From G965279355 sp965279355 (GTDB lineage Bacteria; Pseudomonadota; Alphaproteobacteria; CACIAM-22H2): a DNA stretch of 64,000 bases. Positions 33,622 to 45,189 of this stretch are shown in pieces. Where the stretch lies: positions 2,728,001 through 2,792,000 of the forward strand of contig OZ257155.1 in assembly GCA_965279355.1 (NCBI GenBank). The letters run 5' to 3'. The notes beneath the pieces are model-generated. The model did no database searches. It saw nothing but the letters and a program-made list of their open reading frames with translations, and was not told the DNA's origin. A program made the position numbers and the translations under genes. Positions within the stretch are counted from its first letter, which is position 1, and the number at the start of each line of letters is the position of its first letter.

Positions 33622-34548
33622 CTAGAGGTTCAGGATACGCACCGGACGCAACGTTGCGTCCCCGGCGGCTGCTGGTTCGAATTTGACCAGAGCCACTGGC
33701 AACCCTTCAGCCGTCGCAAGGACGACCTGTCCGGATCCCGGAGCGTGGGTTGCGTGCTGTATCTGCACCGACTGGCCCTGCCTGAGGCGGAGACTGTCGG
33801 CCTCGGTTATGGCCAATGCCGGGATGTCGTCCAGCGCGGTCTTAACCGGGAGCAGATACGTAAAACGGGCGGGACTATGGCCCAGGGAGGCCAGGTTTTC
33901 CAGCGGAATCGCCTCTTTTTCGCCGAACCGGCCAACCGCCAGGCGCCGCAAGGCGGCCACATGACCGACTGTCCCCAGGGCCACGGCTAAATCCCTGGCC
34001 AGACTACGGATATAGACGCCTTTGCCGCAGTCGACACGAAATATGGCGTGGTCGGCATCGGACTGGTCCTCCAGTACGAAGTCCCGGATCACCACCCGCC
34101 GGGATACCATCTGCACGTCCTCGCCGGCGCGGGCGCGAGCATAGGCCGGTTTGCCATCCAGCTTCAGGGCCGAATAGGCCGGCGGGATCTGGTCGATCTC
34201 ACCGATGAAGCGCGGCAGCACCGCCAGGATCTCGTCGCGGGCCGGGCGGCGGTCGCTGGTCGCGGTCACTTCGCCTTCGCGGTCATCGGTGTTGCGCGCC
34301 TCGCCCCAGCACAGCGTGAAGCGGTAGACCTTGGCGCCGTCCATCACGAACGACACCGTCTTGGTCGCTTCGCCCAGCGCGATCGGCAGGATGCCGGTGG
34401 CCAGCGGATCGAGCGTTCCGCCGTGCCCCGCCTTTTTTGCATTGAAGGCGCGGCGAACGGCGGCGACAGCGCCGGCGGAGGACAGGCCGAGCGGCTTGTC
34501 GAGGACGAGCCAGCCGTCGACCTTGTCGCCTTTACGAGTCCTCGCCAT
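33622..34548 (-). CDS. truB: tRNA pseudouridine(55) synthase
   Basis: Makes pseudouridine 55 in the T-loop of tRNAs. The 308-residue product has VDGWLVLDKPLGLSS and the catalytic motif GHGGTLDPLATGILPI with the nucleophile Asp47. YRFTLCWGEARNTDD (the conserved Tyr motif), IPPAYSALKLDGKPAY and CGKGVYIRSLARDLA also mark the family. The start overlaps the rbfA end by 17 bases, implying coupled translation. Confidence 0.97.
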   Translation of the reverse strand: MARTRKGDKVDGWLVLDKPLGLSSAGAVAAVRRAFNAKKAGHGGTLDPLATGILPIALGEATKTVSFVMDGAKVYRFTLCWGEARNTDDREGEVTATSDRRPARDEILAVLPRFIGEIDQIPPAYSALKLDGKPAYARARAGEDVQMVSRRVVIRDFVLEDQSDADHAIFRVDCGKGVYIRSLARDLAVALGTVGHVAALRRLAVGRFGEKEAIPLENLASLGHSPARFTYLLPVKTALDDIPALAITEADSLRLRQGQSVQIQHATHAPGSGQVVLATAEGLPVALVKFEPAAAGDATLRPVRILNL

Positions 34549-34945
34549 CGCCCAGATCGCGCTTCACCGTCGGCGCACGAAGCGCGCCATCGATACGGCT
34601 TGCGTAGTCGAACGATGTATCGGGAATGAAATTGAGCTCAGGCGCCCGGCGCAGCTTCACCGCCTTGGCGACCTGGCCCCGGAGATACGGGGCGGCGCGG
34701 TGCAGGGCCTTCACGACAGTGGCGACATCGCCGCCGCCCAGCGGCGTGACAAACGCCGTCGCCTGCATCAGGTCGGGACTTACGCGGACTTCGCTGACGG
34801 TGATGGACAGCCCGGCAAGATCCGGATCGCGCAGTTCGCCGCGCGCGAGAACCAGCGCCAGGGCGTGACGGATTTCCTCACCGACCCGGAGTGGTCTCGT
34901 GCTGGGAGCGCCTGCGGGGGCGGGTTTGCGTCGTGCCATTGCCAA
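34532..34945 (-). CDS. rbfA: 30S ribosome-binding factor A
   Basis: A KH-fold ribosome maturation factor binding 16S rRNA helix 1, important in late 30S assembly and cold adaptation. The 137-residue protein has RVGEEIRHALALVLARGELRD, SITVSEVRVSPDLMQATAFV and LRRAPELNFIPDTSFDYASRI. The N-terminus has an extra Ala/Pro/Arg-rich stretch of about 20 residues. It lies 6 bases after infB and overlaps truB. Confidence 0.96.
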   Translation of the reverse strand: MAMARRKPAPAGAPSTRPLRVGEEIRHALALVLARGELRDPDLAGLSITVSEVRVSPDLMQATAFVTPLGGGDVATVVKALHRAAPYLRGQVAKAVKLRRAPELNFIPDTSFDYASRIDGALRAPTVKRDLGDGEDS

Positions 34946-34951
34946 CCCGCG

Positions 34952-37543
<2,592 letters not shown>

Positions 37544-37589
37544 CAGCTATCCGGTGTTTCCCAATTGCGCGCCGCTACCCAGGTTCGTT

Positions 37590-39170
37590 TCAGGCTTTTT
37601 CTGAAGCTTTATCGGCCTCTTCGAACCAATGCGCGCGCGCCGCCATAATGATTGCGTTCGCATTTTCTTCGTCGATCGAATCCTTGCCGAGGATTTCGAT
37701 CAGCTCATCGCTGGCAAGGTCGCCCAGATCGTCGAGCGATTTCACACCCTTCTCGCCGAGACGGACCAGCATCGCGGGCGTGAAGCCGTCGACACCGGCA
37801 ACCTCGTCGGAGACGCCAAGCTCGGTATAACGCTCGGTGAGCTTCTGATTCTGCGTCTCGAGCCAAACCTCGGCGCGGTTCTTGAGCTCGCCCGCCACCG
37901 ATTCATCGAAGCCTTCGATCGAAGCCAGATCTTCGACGGACACCTGCGCGATGTCCTCGACCTTCACGAAGCCTTCGGTGACCAGCAGGCCGGCGATGAC
38001 GTCGTCGACATCGAGCGCTTCGACAAACAGCGCCGAACGCGACTTGAACTCTTCCTGGCGACGCTCGGATTCCTCTGCCTCAGTCAGGATGTCGATCGCC
38101 CAGCCGGTCAGCAGCGAGGCAAGACGGACGTTCTGGCCGCGGCGGCCGATCGCAAGAGAGAGTTGGTCATCGGGGACGACCACTTCAATACGGCGCGCTT
38201 CCTCGTCGAGCACAACCTTGGTGACTTCGGCCGGCGCGAGCGCATTGACGACAAACGTCGCCGGATCGTTCGACCACGGAATGATGTCGATCTTTTCGCC
38301 CTGCAGCTCGGCGACGACAGCCTGAACGCGGCTGCCGCGCATGCCGACGCAGGCGCCGACCGGATCGATCGACGAATCGTTGGAGATGACGGCGATCTTG
38401 GCGCGGCTGCCGGGGTCGCGGGCGACCGCTTTGATCTCGATGATGCCGTCGTAGATTTCAGGCACTTCCTGGGCGAACAGCTTCGCCATGAACTGCGGAT
38501 GGGTGCGGGACAGGAAAATCTGCGGTCCGCGCGTCTCTTCGCGCACGTCGTAGATGTAGGCGCGGACACGCTCGGACGGCTTGAACAGCTCGCGCGGAAT
38601 GCACTCGTCGCGGCGCAGGATGGCTTCTGCGCGGCCGAGATCGACCGTCACGTTGCCGAACTCGACGCGCTTGACCAGACCGTTGACGATCTCGCCGGTG
38701 CGGTCCTTGTACTCGCTGAACTGGCGCTTGCGCTCGGCCTCGCGGACACGCTGCACGATCACCTGCTTGGCGGTCTGGGCGGCGATGCGGCCGAAATCGA
38801 TCGGCGGCAGCGGGTCGGTAATGAAATCGCCCAAGGCGGCGGCGGGATTCTTGGCCTGCGCTTCGGCCAGCGAAATCTGAGTCGCTTCGTTCTCGATCGG
38901 ATCGGCGACCTGGCGGTAACGCAGAAGCTGGATTTCACCGGTGGTGCGGTCGATCTGCGAGCGGATGTCGTGCTCGTGACCGTACTTGGCGCGGCCGGCC
39001 TTCTGGATCGCCTGCTCCATGGCTTCGAGCACTTCCTCGCGCTCGATGCTCTTTTCGCGCGCGACAGCGTCGGCGACCTGCAGCATTTCGATCTTGTTGT
39101 AAGCGGTCGTCCGCTCCGGCTTCGCTTCCGCGGCCTCGGTCGTCTTACGGCTCGTCTTTGCCTTTGCCAC
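37590..39170 (-). CDS. nusA: Transcription termination/antitermination protein NusA
   Basis: Binds RNA polymerase and nascent RNA to modulate pausing, termination and antitermination. About 526 residues: the N-terminal RNAP-binding domain (MLQVADAVAREKSIEREEVL), an S1 domain, tandem KH domains (GACVGMRGSRVQAVVAELQG; LAIGRRGQNVRLASLLTGW) and C-terminal acidic helix-hairpin-helix repeats. The start is set at the GTG at 39170 because AGGAGG lies 8 bases upstream; the GTG two codons earlier is only 2 bases from it. A Lys/Thr/Glu-rich extension of about 28 residues precedes the usual start. Confidence 0.97.
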   Translation of the reverse strand: MAKAKTSRKTTEAAEAKPERTTAYNKIEMLQVADAVAREKSIEREEVLEAMEQAIQKAGRAKYGHEHDIRSQIDRTTGEIQLLRYRQVADPIENEATQISLAEAQAKNPAAALGDFITDPLPPIDFGRIAAQTAKQVIVQRVREAERKRQFSEYKDRTGEIVNGLVKRVEFGNVTVDLGRAEAILRRDECIPRELFKPSERVRAYIYDVREETRGPQIFLSRTHPQFMAKLFAQEVPEIYDGIIEIKAVARDPGSRAKIAVISNDSSIDPVGACVGMRGSRVQAVVAELQGEKIDIIPWSNDPATFVVNALAPAEVTKVVLDEEARRIEVVVPDDQLSLAIGRRGQNVRLASLLTGWAIDILTEAEESERRQEEFKSRSALFVEALDVDDVIAGLLVTEGFVKVEDIAQVSVEDLASIEGFDESVAGELKNRAEVWLETQNQKLTERYTELGVSDEVAGVDGFTPAMLVRLGEKGVKSLDDLGDLASDELIEILGKDSIDEENANAIIMAARAHWFEEADKASEKA

Positions 39171-39183
39171 CTTCACTACCTCC

Positions 39184-39681
39184 TTAACGGCCGGTCGATG
39201 CGGCGATCAGCTCATCCGTGAGCTTCAGCTTCGCGCGCGCGATCTCAGCAATGGGAATCTCGACTTCGGATGCTTCGCCGGTTTCGCCCGCTTCCAGGGC
39301 GATCCGCACATTGTTCTCGTCGGCGGCGGCGATACGCCCCAAAAAGCGCCGGCGCCCGGAAACCGGCTGACGCGTTTCAATACGCGCAATATGACCGGCA
39401 TATCGCTTGAAATCGGCGGGACGCACCAGCGGCCTGTCGATTCCGGGGGAACTCACTTCCAGCGTGTAGTTCGATGCGATCGGATCCTCGACGTCGAGCT
39501 TGGCGGACAAAGCGCGGCTGATCGCCTCGCAATCCTCGACCGCCATCGCGACCTCGTCCTGACGCTCGGCCATGACCTGAAGCGTGGGCGCACGACCGCC
39601 GCCGAGGGTCACACGCACCAGCGTGTAGCCCATCTGCTCGAGGGTCGGTCCGATCAACGCGTCAAATCCGGCTTGGTCCAT
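39184..39681 (-). CDS. rimP: Ribosome maturation factor RimP
   Basis: Needed for 30S assembly. The start is the ATG at 39681 (MDQAGFDALIGPTLEQMGYTL), giving 165 residues; the longer frame runs through a terminator and is rejected. Family landmarks are VEDCEAISRALSAKLDVEDP and YTLEVSSPGIDRPLVRPADF. The C-terminal Sm-like domain contains RRFLGRIAAADENNVRIALE. It heads the rimP-nusA-infB operon, and its promoter must lie in the 70 bases before it or upstream of the trmB terminator. Confidence 0.95.
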   Translation of the reverse strand: MDQAGFDALIGPTLEQMGYTLVRVTLGGGRAPTLQVMAERQDEVAMAVEDCEAISRALSAKLDVEDPIASNYTLEVSSPGIDRPLVRPADFKRYAGHIARIETRQPVSGRRRFLGRIAAADENNVRIALEAGETGEASEVEIPIAEIARAKLKLTDELIAASTGR

Positions 39682-39752
39682 AAGACGGATACAGTCTCCA
39701 AAGAAGGCAGCAATCAGGTTCAGGCCCAACCCGGGATAGCCAAAGCGCAGGC

Positions 39753-39781
39753 AAAAAAAAGTGGGCCGTTGAGGCCCACTT
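39753..39781 (-). terminator. Intrinsic terminator between trmB and rimP
   Basis: A 9-bp stem AAGTGGGCC/GGCCCACTT with a 5-base loop is followed, on the minus strand, by eight T (complement of 39753-39760, two of them part of the stem). It is the clearest factor-independent terminator in the window. It lies 66 bases after the trmB stop and about 70 before the rimP start. Confidence 0.92.
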
Positions 39782-39847
39782 ATTGTTTGGCGATCCGGTA
39801 TGACCGAACCTGTATTAGCGGGGAATATAGCCTCGCGGGCTGAAAAT

Positions 39848-40570
39848 TCAAGGATTTTCGGCCTCTGTCGCCGGACACCGCACAAATCGCAGATAGTGCG
39901 GACGCCCGGCCAAGGCCTTGATTTCGTAGCGTGTCGCAGGCCAGTCGGCAGGCCGGACCCGCCAGTCGTCAGCTCGCCTCGCCGTCCAGTGGAAATCGGT
40001 CCGCGGCGTGAGGTGCTCCAGGATCGCGGTTAGATAGGTCGCATCGTCGGTCGCGATGCGCAGTTCCGCCCCCGGCGCCATCACCCGGGCCAGCGCATCC
40101 AGGAAGGGCGGCGCAATCAGCCGCCGTTTGTGATGGCGAAGCTTCGGCCAGGGATCGGGAAACAACACGAACACGCGCGCCAGAGACGCCGGTTTGAGCG
40201 AGGGCAGGAGCAACCGGATATCGTCCGTCCACAACCGGACATTGGTCAGCGCCCGATCCCCGATCTGCTGCAGCAGGCCACCGACGCCGTTGATATACGG
40301 CTCGGCGCCGATCAATCCAACATCGCGATGTGCCGCGGCCTGCTCGGCAAGATGCTCGCCGCCGCCAAACCCGACCTCAAGCCAGACTTCGCGGCAGGCC
40401 GGATCGAACAGGGTCGCCGGGTCCAGCACTTCGCCCTGGAGCGGCGGCACGACGGAGAGGTCCGGCAGCACCGTATCCAGCAGCGATGCGCGCCCCGCGC
40501 GCAGCCGCCGTCCGCGCCGGCGGCCGTAGCTGTGGATCAGACGTTCGGACGGAGAGGCAGGTGTCGTCAT
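39848..40570 (-). CDS. trmB: tRNA (guanine-N7-)-methyltransferase TrmB
   Basis: SAM-dependent methylation of G46 in the tRNA variable loop. The 240-residue product has SAM-binding WLEVGFGGGEHLAEQA, IGAEPYINGVGGLLQQI and the family signature FVLFPDPWPKLRHHKRRLI. The N-terminus SYGRRRGRRLRAGR is the usual basic leader. It lies downstream of metK, with a hairpin between them, and is closed by a strong terminator. Confidence 0.96.
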   Translation of the reverse strand: MTTPASPSERLIHSYGRRRGRRLRAGRASLLDTVLPDLSVVPPLQGEVLDPATLFDPACREVWLEVGFGGGEHLAEQAAAHRDVGLIGAEPYINGVGGLLQQIGDRALTNVRLWTDDIRLLLPSLKPASLARVFVLFPDPWPKLRHHKRRLIAPPFLDALARVMAPGAELRIATDDATYLTAILEHLTPRTDFHWTARRADDWRVRPADWPATRYEIKALAGRPHYLRFVRCPATEAENP

Positions 40571-40598
40571 GGTGCGGTTATTTTACCGCTCAAAAGGA

Positions 40599-40627
40599 AA
40601 GGGCGCCGGGATAAACCCGACGCCCTT
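40599..40627 (-). terminator. Hairpin terminator after metK
   Basis: The stem AAGGGCG/CGCCCTT extends through CCGGG/CCCGA around a short AT loop. On the minus strand it is followed by TTTCCTTTTG. It is 21 bases after the metK stop and 28 bases before the trmB start, so trmB expression would need read-through or its own promoter. Confidence 0.65.
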
Positions 40628-40648
40628 CAAAGCAAACTGAATTCAGCG

Positions 40649-41842
40649 TCAGAACGCCGACTTCAGATCCTTCACCAGATCCGTCTTCTCCCACGAGAAG
40701 CCACCGTCCTTCTGCGCCGCCTGGCCGAAATGGCCATACGACGAGGTGCGGACGTAGATCGGCTTGTTGAGGCCCAGATGCTCGCGAATGCCGCGCGGAG
40801 TGAGGTTCATCAGCTCCTGCAGGACCTTCGCCAGCTTGGTCTCGTCGACCTTGCCGGTGTCGGCGGTGTCGACATAGACCGAGATCGGGTGCGACACGCC
40901 GATGGCGTAGGCCAGCTGGATCGTGCAGCGATCGGCAAGGCCGGCCGCCACAACGTTCTTAGCGAGGTAGCGGGCAGCGTAGGCCGCCGAACGGTCGACC
41001 TTCGTCGGGTCCTTACCCGAGAACGCGCCGCCGCCATGCGGAGCCGCGCCGCCGTAGGTGTCGACGATGATCTTACGGCCGGTGAGACCGCAATCGCCGT
41101 CCGGACCGCCGATGACGAACTTGCCGGTCGGGTTGACGTAGAAGTGCTTCTCGTCGGGGAACCAGCCGTCCGGCAGGACCTTCTTGACATAGGGCCGCAC
41201 GATTTCGCGTACGTCGTCCTGGTCGACCTTCGCGCTGTGCTGCGTCGAGACAACGACGGCGGTGCAACCAACCGGCTTGCCGTTGACGTAGCGGAGCGTG
41301 ACCTGGCTCTTCGCATCCGGCTCGAGATACTTCTCTTTGCCGGAATGACGGCCGTCGGCCATCAGCTTCAGGATATTGTGCGAGTACTGCAGCGTCGCCG
41401 GCATCAGTTCCGCCGTCTCGTTGCTGGCGTACCCGAACATGATGCCCTGATCGCCGGCGCCTTCGTCCTTATTGCCAGCGGCGTCGACGCCCTGGGCAAT
41501 GTCGGCCGACTGCGCATGCAGGTGGCAGGCGAACTTCGCGGTCTTCCAGTGGAAGCCCTTCTGCTCGTAGCCGATGTCCTTGATAGCCTTGCGCGCGACG
41601 GCCTCAACCTTGGCCGCCTTCACCTTGCCGTTCTTTTCGACGAGGGACTTCGGACCGCGCACTTCACCGGCAACGATGATGCGCTGGGTCGTTACCATCG
41701 TCTCGCATGCGATACGGGCATACGGGTCGGCGGCGAGAAACAGGTCGACGACCGAGTCGGAAACGCGGTCCGCAACCTTGTCGGGATGTCCTTCCGACAC
41801 GGATTCACTGGTAAAAAGATAATCGCCCTTGCGCACGGTCAT
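40649..41842 (-). CDS. metK: S-adenosylmethionine synthetase
   Basis: Makes SAM from methionine and ATP. The 397-residue product starts MTVRKGDYLFTSESVSEGHP with GGAGGA upstream. Conserved signatures are EGHPDKVADRVSDSV (His19 region), the P-loop-like GAGDQGIMFGYA, GGGAFSGKDPTKVDRSAAY and YAIGVSHPISVYVDT. It lies in the conserved lnt-xre-metK-trmB order. The 170-base leader contains no SAM riboswitch I can recognise. Confidence 0.98.
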   Translation of the reverse strand: MTVRKGDYLFTSESVSEGHPDKVADRVSDSVVDLFLAADPYARIACETMVTTQRIIVAGEVRGPKSLVEKNGKVKAAKVEAVARKAIKDIGYEQKGFHWKTAKFACHLHAQSADIAQGVDAAGNKDEGAGDQGIMFGYASNETAELMPATLQYSHNILKLMADGRHSGKEKYLEPDAKSQVTLRYVNGKPVGCTAVVVSTQHSAKVDQDDVREIVRPYVKKVLPDGWFPDEKHFYVNPTGKFVIGGPDGDCGLTGRKIIVDTYGGAAPHGGGAFSGKDPTKVDRSAAYAARYLAKNVVAAGLADRCTIQLAYAIGVSHPISVYVDTADTGKVDETKLAKVLQELMNLTPRGIREHLGLNKPIYVRTSSYGHFGQAAQKDGGFSWEKTDLVKDLKSAF

Positions 41843-42018
41843 TCCTCCGTGATGTCAATGATTAATGGCGCGTTTTTGGTTTTATCGCGTGCGCGCGTGC
41901 GCACCGATGGTCCCGCGCGGCGGCGTCCTTGTTGCAAGCTTTACCGGGCGCGTCAACACTTCTGCTGCCCACTCAGAGGAGCCGCAGCGGCACCATGAAG
42001 GGGCCTAGCGCCGACCGC

Positions 42019-42510
42019 TCAGCGACCCCGCCGTTCCGGTGTGGCGACGGCCGCGGCGCCGAGCGCCTTGGTCATCTCGAACAACCGTTTACGGACCTTC
42101 GGGTCGATGATCTTGTAGTAGGCGCGAACGAGCTCGAGCGTCTCGCGCTTGGTCATCGGATCGCGCTCGTCGCTCTCCGCCGCGGTGCTGGCATGACCCA
42201 TCGCATGCTGGCGGCCGCGGGCTGCAGTATCGGCACCCATCTCTTCGAAAAAATAGGACACGGGAACATCAAGGACGCGGGCCAGTTCGAACATGCGGGA
42301 TGAACCGACGCGATTCGTGCCACGCTCGTATTTCTGGACCTGCTGGAACGTAAGTCCGATCGCATCGCCGAGCTTCTGCTGACTCATTCCAAGAAGCGTA
42401 CGGCGCAGACGGATCCGGCCGCCGACATGAATGTCGACGGGGTTAGGTTTGCCCGAGGGGGAGCGTCCCCGACCGCGACCGCGGCCTCGTGCGGATGCCA
42501 CTTGCGCCAT
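42019..42510 (-). CDS. Xre-family helix-turn-helix regulator of the lnt-metK locus
   Basis: A 163-residue DNA-binding protein. A basic Arg/Gly N-terminus is followed by a Cro/CI-type helix-turn-helix (LLGMSQQKLGDAIGLTFQQV, then YERGTNRVGSSRMFELARVL) at about residues 40-85. A C-terminal domain of unknown fold (ETLELVRAYYKIIDPKVRKR) follows. Orthologues between lnt and metK are conserved across alphaproteobacteria. AAGGAG precedes the start. Targets are unknown. Confidence 0.9.
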   Translation of the reverse strand: MAQVASARGRGRGRGRSPSGKPNPVDIHVGGRIRLRRTLLGMSQQKLGDAIGLTFQQVQKYERGTNRVGSSRMFELARVLDVPVSYFFEEMGADTAARGRQHAMGHASTAAESDERDPMTKRETLELVRAYYKIIDPKVRKRLFEMTKALGAAAVATPERRGR

Positions 42511-42564
42511 TGCCTCTCCTTAACTCTCCGCGTCAGCGTGTAACAATATGGGCCGATCTATTAC

Positions 42565-42577
42565 TTGTGAAACACAA
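42565..42577. promoter_or_regulatory. Small palindrome upstream of the Xre regulator
   Basis: TTGTG-AAA-CACAA lies 55 bases before the Xre start, in a 184-base gap that is AT-rich compared with its surroundings. It could be an autoregulatory operator. The only support is symmetry and position. Confidence 0.3.
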
Positions 42578-42694
42578 ACGTATATCGGTATGCGCGAGAC
42601 TACCCGCATCGCGCGAGGATGTGAACGCTTAATATTATGACGAATGCCCTCTAGTTGCGGCGGCAACAAAACGCGTAGTTTTACGCGGATCGTG

Positions 42695-44305
42695 TCATTG
42701 CCAGCGTCGCAATCCACCCGCCGCCACAAGAAGCCCGAGGATCAGCGCGAGAAGAGTCAGATCCTTCCACCGGGAATATACAGTCGGTTCGCCGGCCGCC
42801 GGCAGAGGGGCGTCGACGATGCCGGTTTCGCCCAGTCCCAGGCGGGCAACGATTCGTCCATAGGAGTCGACGACCGCCGAGATTCCATTATTGGCCGTGC
42901 GCACCAGCGGGACCCCCTCTTCGACTGCGCGAAACCGGGCAGCGGCGAAATGCTGGAACGGCCCAGCCGAAATTCCGAACCATGCATCGTTGGTGACATT
43001 TAGAAGCCACGCCGGCCGCTGCGCGGCGTCAGCCACATGCCCGGGAAAGATCGCCTCGTAGCAGATAAGCGGACTGACCAGCGGGAGGCGCGGCAGGTCC
43101 AGCGTCTGCGGTCCGGGGCCAGGCAAAAAATCCACCGCCCCCGCCGGCGTTGCGAGTCTGCCGATGAGCCAACGGAATGGAACGTACTCGCCGAACGGCA
43201 CGAGATGATGCTTGTCGTAGGTACCGCGCAACGCCCCGGCAGCATCGATTGCATGCAGGCTGTTCCACAAGGCGAGAGACCCATCCTGCCGCCGTTCCGC
43301 GCGCAAGGCGCCGGTCACAAGCAGGCCGCCCGGGGGCGCGACCGTGGCCAGTGCCGCGCGACGCGCGGCGCCGTCGAACGCGAAATCCGTTATGACAAAC
43401 GGCACCGCCGTCTCCGGCCAGATCACGTGCGTCCGCGTATCGAAGCCCGGCGCGCGGCTCAGCTGCAACGTGTGCTGCAAATTTGCTTCGCGCAGCGCCG
43501 GATCCCAGCGCAGCGTCTGCGGCACGTTCGGCTGCACGAGCCTGAGCGCGACATCGGGTACCGTCGGTTGCCCGTCTGGCACGCGCATGAGGCCATAGAG
43601 ACAGCCCAGAACCAGAAGTACCGCTGCCGCCGCCGTGCCACGCCAACGCAGCCGCGGCGTGTCATCGGCGCCAATCAGAGTCGACGGGAGGGCCGCCGCA
43701 ATCACGGTCAGCGTTCCCAGCCCATATAGGCCGACCAAAGCCACGCCCTGCATCATCGGAGTGATTCCGGTCCACGCCGTCCCGATCAGACTCCAGGGAA
43801 ATCCGGTCAGCACATGCCCGCGCAGCCACTCCGCCGCCGTCCACAAAACGGCGAGAGCGAGAACACCGGATACGCCTCGCATATCGACGGCGCGATATGC
43901 GGCGATCGCGACGGCGACAAAGACGGCCAGCAAGGCCGCCAGCCCGACAACGGCAAAAGGCACCATCCATCCATACTGGCCGGCGTCGAGCAGCAACGCG
44001 TTCGCAAGCCAGTAGTGCGCGGTGCAGAAATGGCCGAAGCCGAACCACCAGCCGACAATGAGCCCGTCGCGAATTCGCAGGCGACGCGCCGGCTCCGGCC
44101 GGTCGAGCAGCCAGAGAAGGCCGATAAAGGCCGGCAGCAACATCGGCACGGCGTGAATCGGCGGCAGGGCGGCCGTGAGCGCCACGCCAAAGCCGGCAGC
44201 GCAGGCCGCGCGGCGCCAGCCGGTCGTCGCCCGCAGCCTTGCCGCCAGTGCCGCGACAGAATGGTGGAAACGCGCGCTCGCTGCCGAGGCGGGCAAAACC
44301 GTCAC
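42695..44305 (-). CDS. lnt: Apolipoprotein N-acyltransferase
   Basis: Inner-membrane enzyme adding the third acyl chain to lipoproteins. The 536-residue product has about eight hydrophobic helices in the first 230 residues, then a periplasmic nitrilase domain. The catalytic triad is visible: Glu in HVIWPETAVPF, Lys in GTYDKHHLVPFGEYVP and Cys in PLICYEAIFPG. It starts with GTG in a 4-base overlap (GTGA) with corC. Confidence 0.96.
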   Translation of the reverse strand: MTVLPASAASARFHHSVAALAARLRATTGWRRAACAAGFGVALTAALPPIHAVPMLLPAFIGLLWLLDRPEPARRLRIRDGLIVGWWFGFGHFCTAHYWLANALLLDAGQYGWMVPFAVVGLAALLAVFVAVAIAAYRAVDMRGVSGVLALAVLWTAAEWLRGHVLTGFPWSLIGTAWTGITPMMQGVALVGLYGLGTLTVIAAALPSTLIGADDTPRLRWRGTAAAAVLLVLGCLYGLMRVPDGQPTVPDVALRLVQPNVPQTLRWDPALREANLQHTLQLSRAPGFDTRTHVIWPETAVPFVITDFAFDGAARRAALATVAPPGGLLVTGALRAERRQDGSLALWNSLHAIDAAGALRGTYDKHHLVPFGEYVPFRWLIGRLATPAGAVDFLPGPGPQTLDLPRLPLVSPLICYEAIFPGHVADAAQRPAWLLNVTNDAWFGISAGPFQHFAAARFRAVEEGVPLVRTANNGISAVVDSYGRIVARLGLGETGIVDAPLPAAGEPTVYSRWKDLTLLALILGLLVAAGGLRRWQ

Positions 44306-45189
44306 GCGGTCTCCGGCTCGGCCGGCGATCTGGGTTCGACCTTGCGGACGCGCAGGCGCTTCACGCGGCGCGGATCGGCATCGAGCACATCGAATTCAAA
44401 CCCACCGGGATGAGTCACGATCTCGCCGCGACCAGGCACCCGCCCGGCCAGCGCGGTGACCAGGCCGCCCAGTGTGTCGATATCGGCGCCGCGCTCATCC
44501 TCGCTCAGGACGGGACCGATTGCCTCTTCAAGCTCGGCGATCGGCAGCCGCGCATCGACGACAAACGTACCCGCCGGCTCGCGCGCCAGGCGCGGGCCTT
44601 CATCCACGTCATGCTCGTCATCGATATCGCCGACGATCTCCTCGACCACATCTTCGATCGAGACGAGCCCGTCGATGCCGCCGTATTCGTCGACGACCAG
44701 CGCCATATGAACCTGACCCTTGCGCATCTCGAGCAGAAGATCGAGAACGCGCATCGACGGCGCCACGAACAGCACGCGCCGCAGGATGTCCTTGAGCTTG
44801 AAGTCCTTGCCGTCGCCCCAGAACGGCAGCACGTCCTTGATGTGGACGAAGCCGACGATCTCATCGAGCGAGCCATGATAGACCGGCATGCGTGAGTGCG
44901 ATTCGCGGGCCATCTTCTGCACGAGATCCGGCAGCGAGATGTCATCGGGCACCGCGACGATGTCGGCGCGCGGAACCATCACATCGTAAGTCGATTTTTC
45001 GCGCAGGCTGAAAATATTGCGCAGCAGCTCGCGCTCGCGAGCATCGATTTCGGGCGCCGGCGCGGCCGCCGACTCCTCGATCAGCTCCTCGATCGTCTCG
45101 CGCAGATCGGTATCGCCGGAGCGCGTACGAAACAGGCCGCGAATGCGATCCACCAGACTCTTATGCGAGGACGAGCCGGCTTCGCTCAT
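44302..45189 (-). CDS. corC: CorC/HlyC-type CBS-domain protein
   Basis: 295 residues without the membrane DUF21 domain, therefore cytosolic and CorC-like. Two CBS motifs are present (DVMVPRADIVAVPDDISLPD; VHIKDVLPFWGDG), followed by MALVVDEYGGIDGLVSIEDV typical of the second CBS repeat and a C-terminal transporter-associated CorC_HlyC domain (LGGLVTALAGRVPGRGEIV). Linked to Mg/Co efflux in enterobacteria; the function here is by family. It overlaps lnt and ybeY by 4 bases each. Confidence 0.92.
   Translation of the reverse strand: MSEAGSSSHKSLVDRIRGLFRTRSGDTDLRETIEELIEESAAAPAPEIDARERELLRNIFSLREKSTYDVMVPRADIVAVPDDISLPDLVQKMARESHSRMPVYHGSLDEIVGFVHIKDVLPFWGDGKDFKLKDILRRVLFVAPSMRVLDLLLEMRKGQVHMALVVDEYGGIDGLVSIEDVVEEIVGDIDDEHDVDEGPRLAREPAGTFVVDARLPIAELEEAIGPVLSEDERGADIDTLGGLVTALAGRVPGRGEIVTHPGGFEFDVLDADPRRVKRLRVRKVEPRSPAEPETA

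Noticed and set aside
40130..41998. 622-codon plus-strand frame over trmB and metK
   Set aside because: Antisense to two certain genes and rich in Arg/Asp/Val, as expected for reverse translation of GC-rich codons.
41843..42018. Possible SAM-II riboswitch in the metK leader (AAGCTTGCAAC-like segment)
   Set aside because: The short GCTTGCA resemblance is not accompanied by the other conserved SAM-II segments (GTGATTTG, the CAC-x-TTAAA and GCTAAA parts). I cannot draw the pseudoknot.
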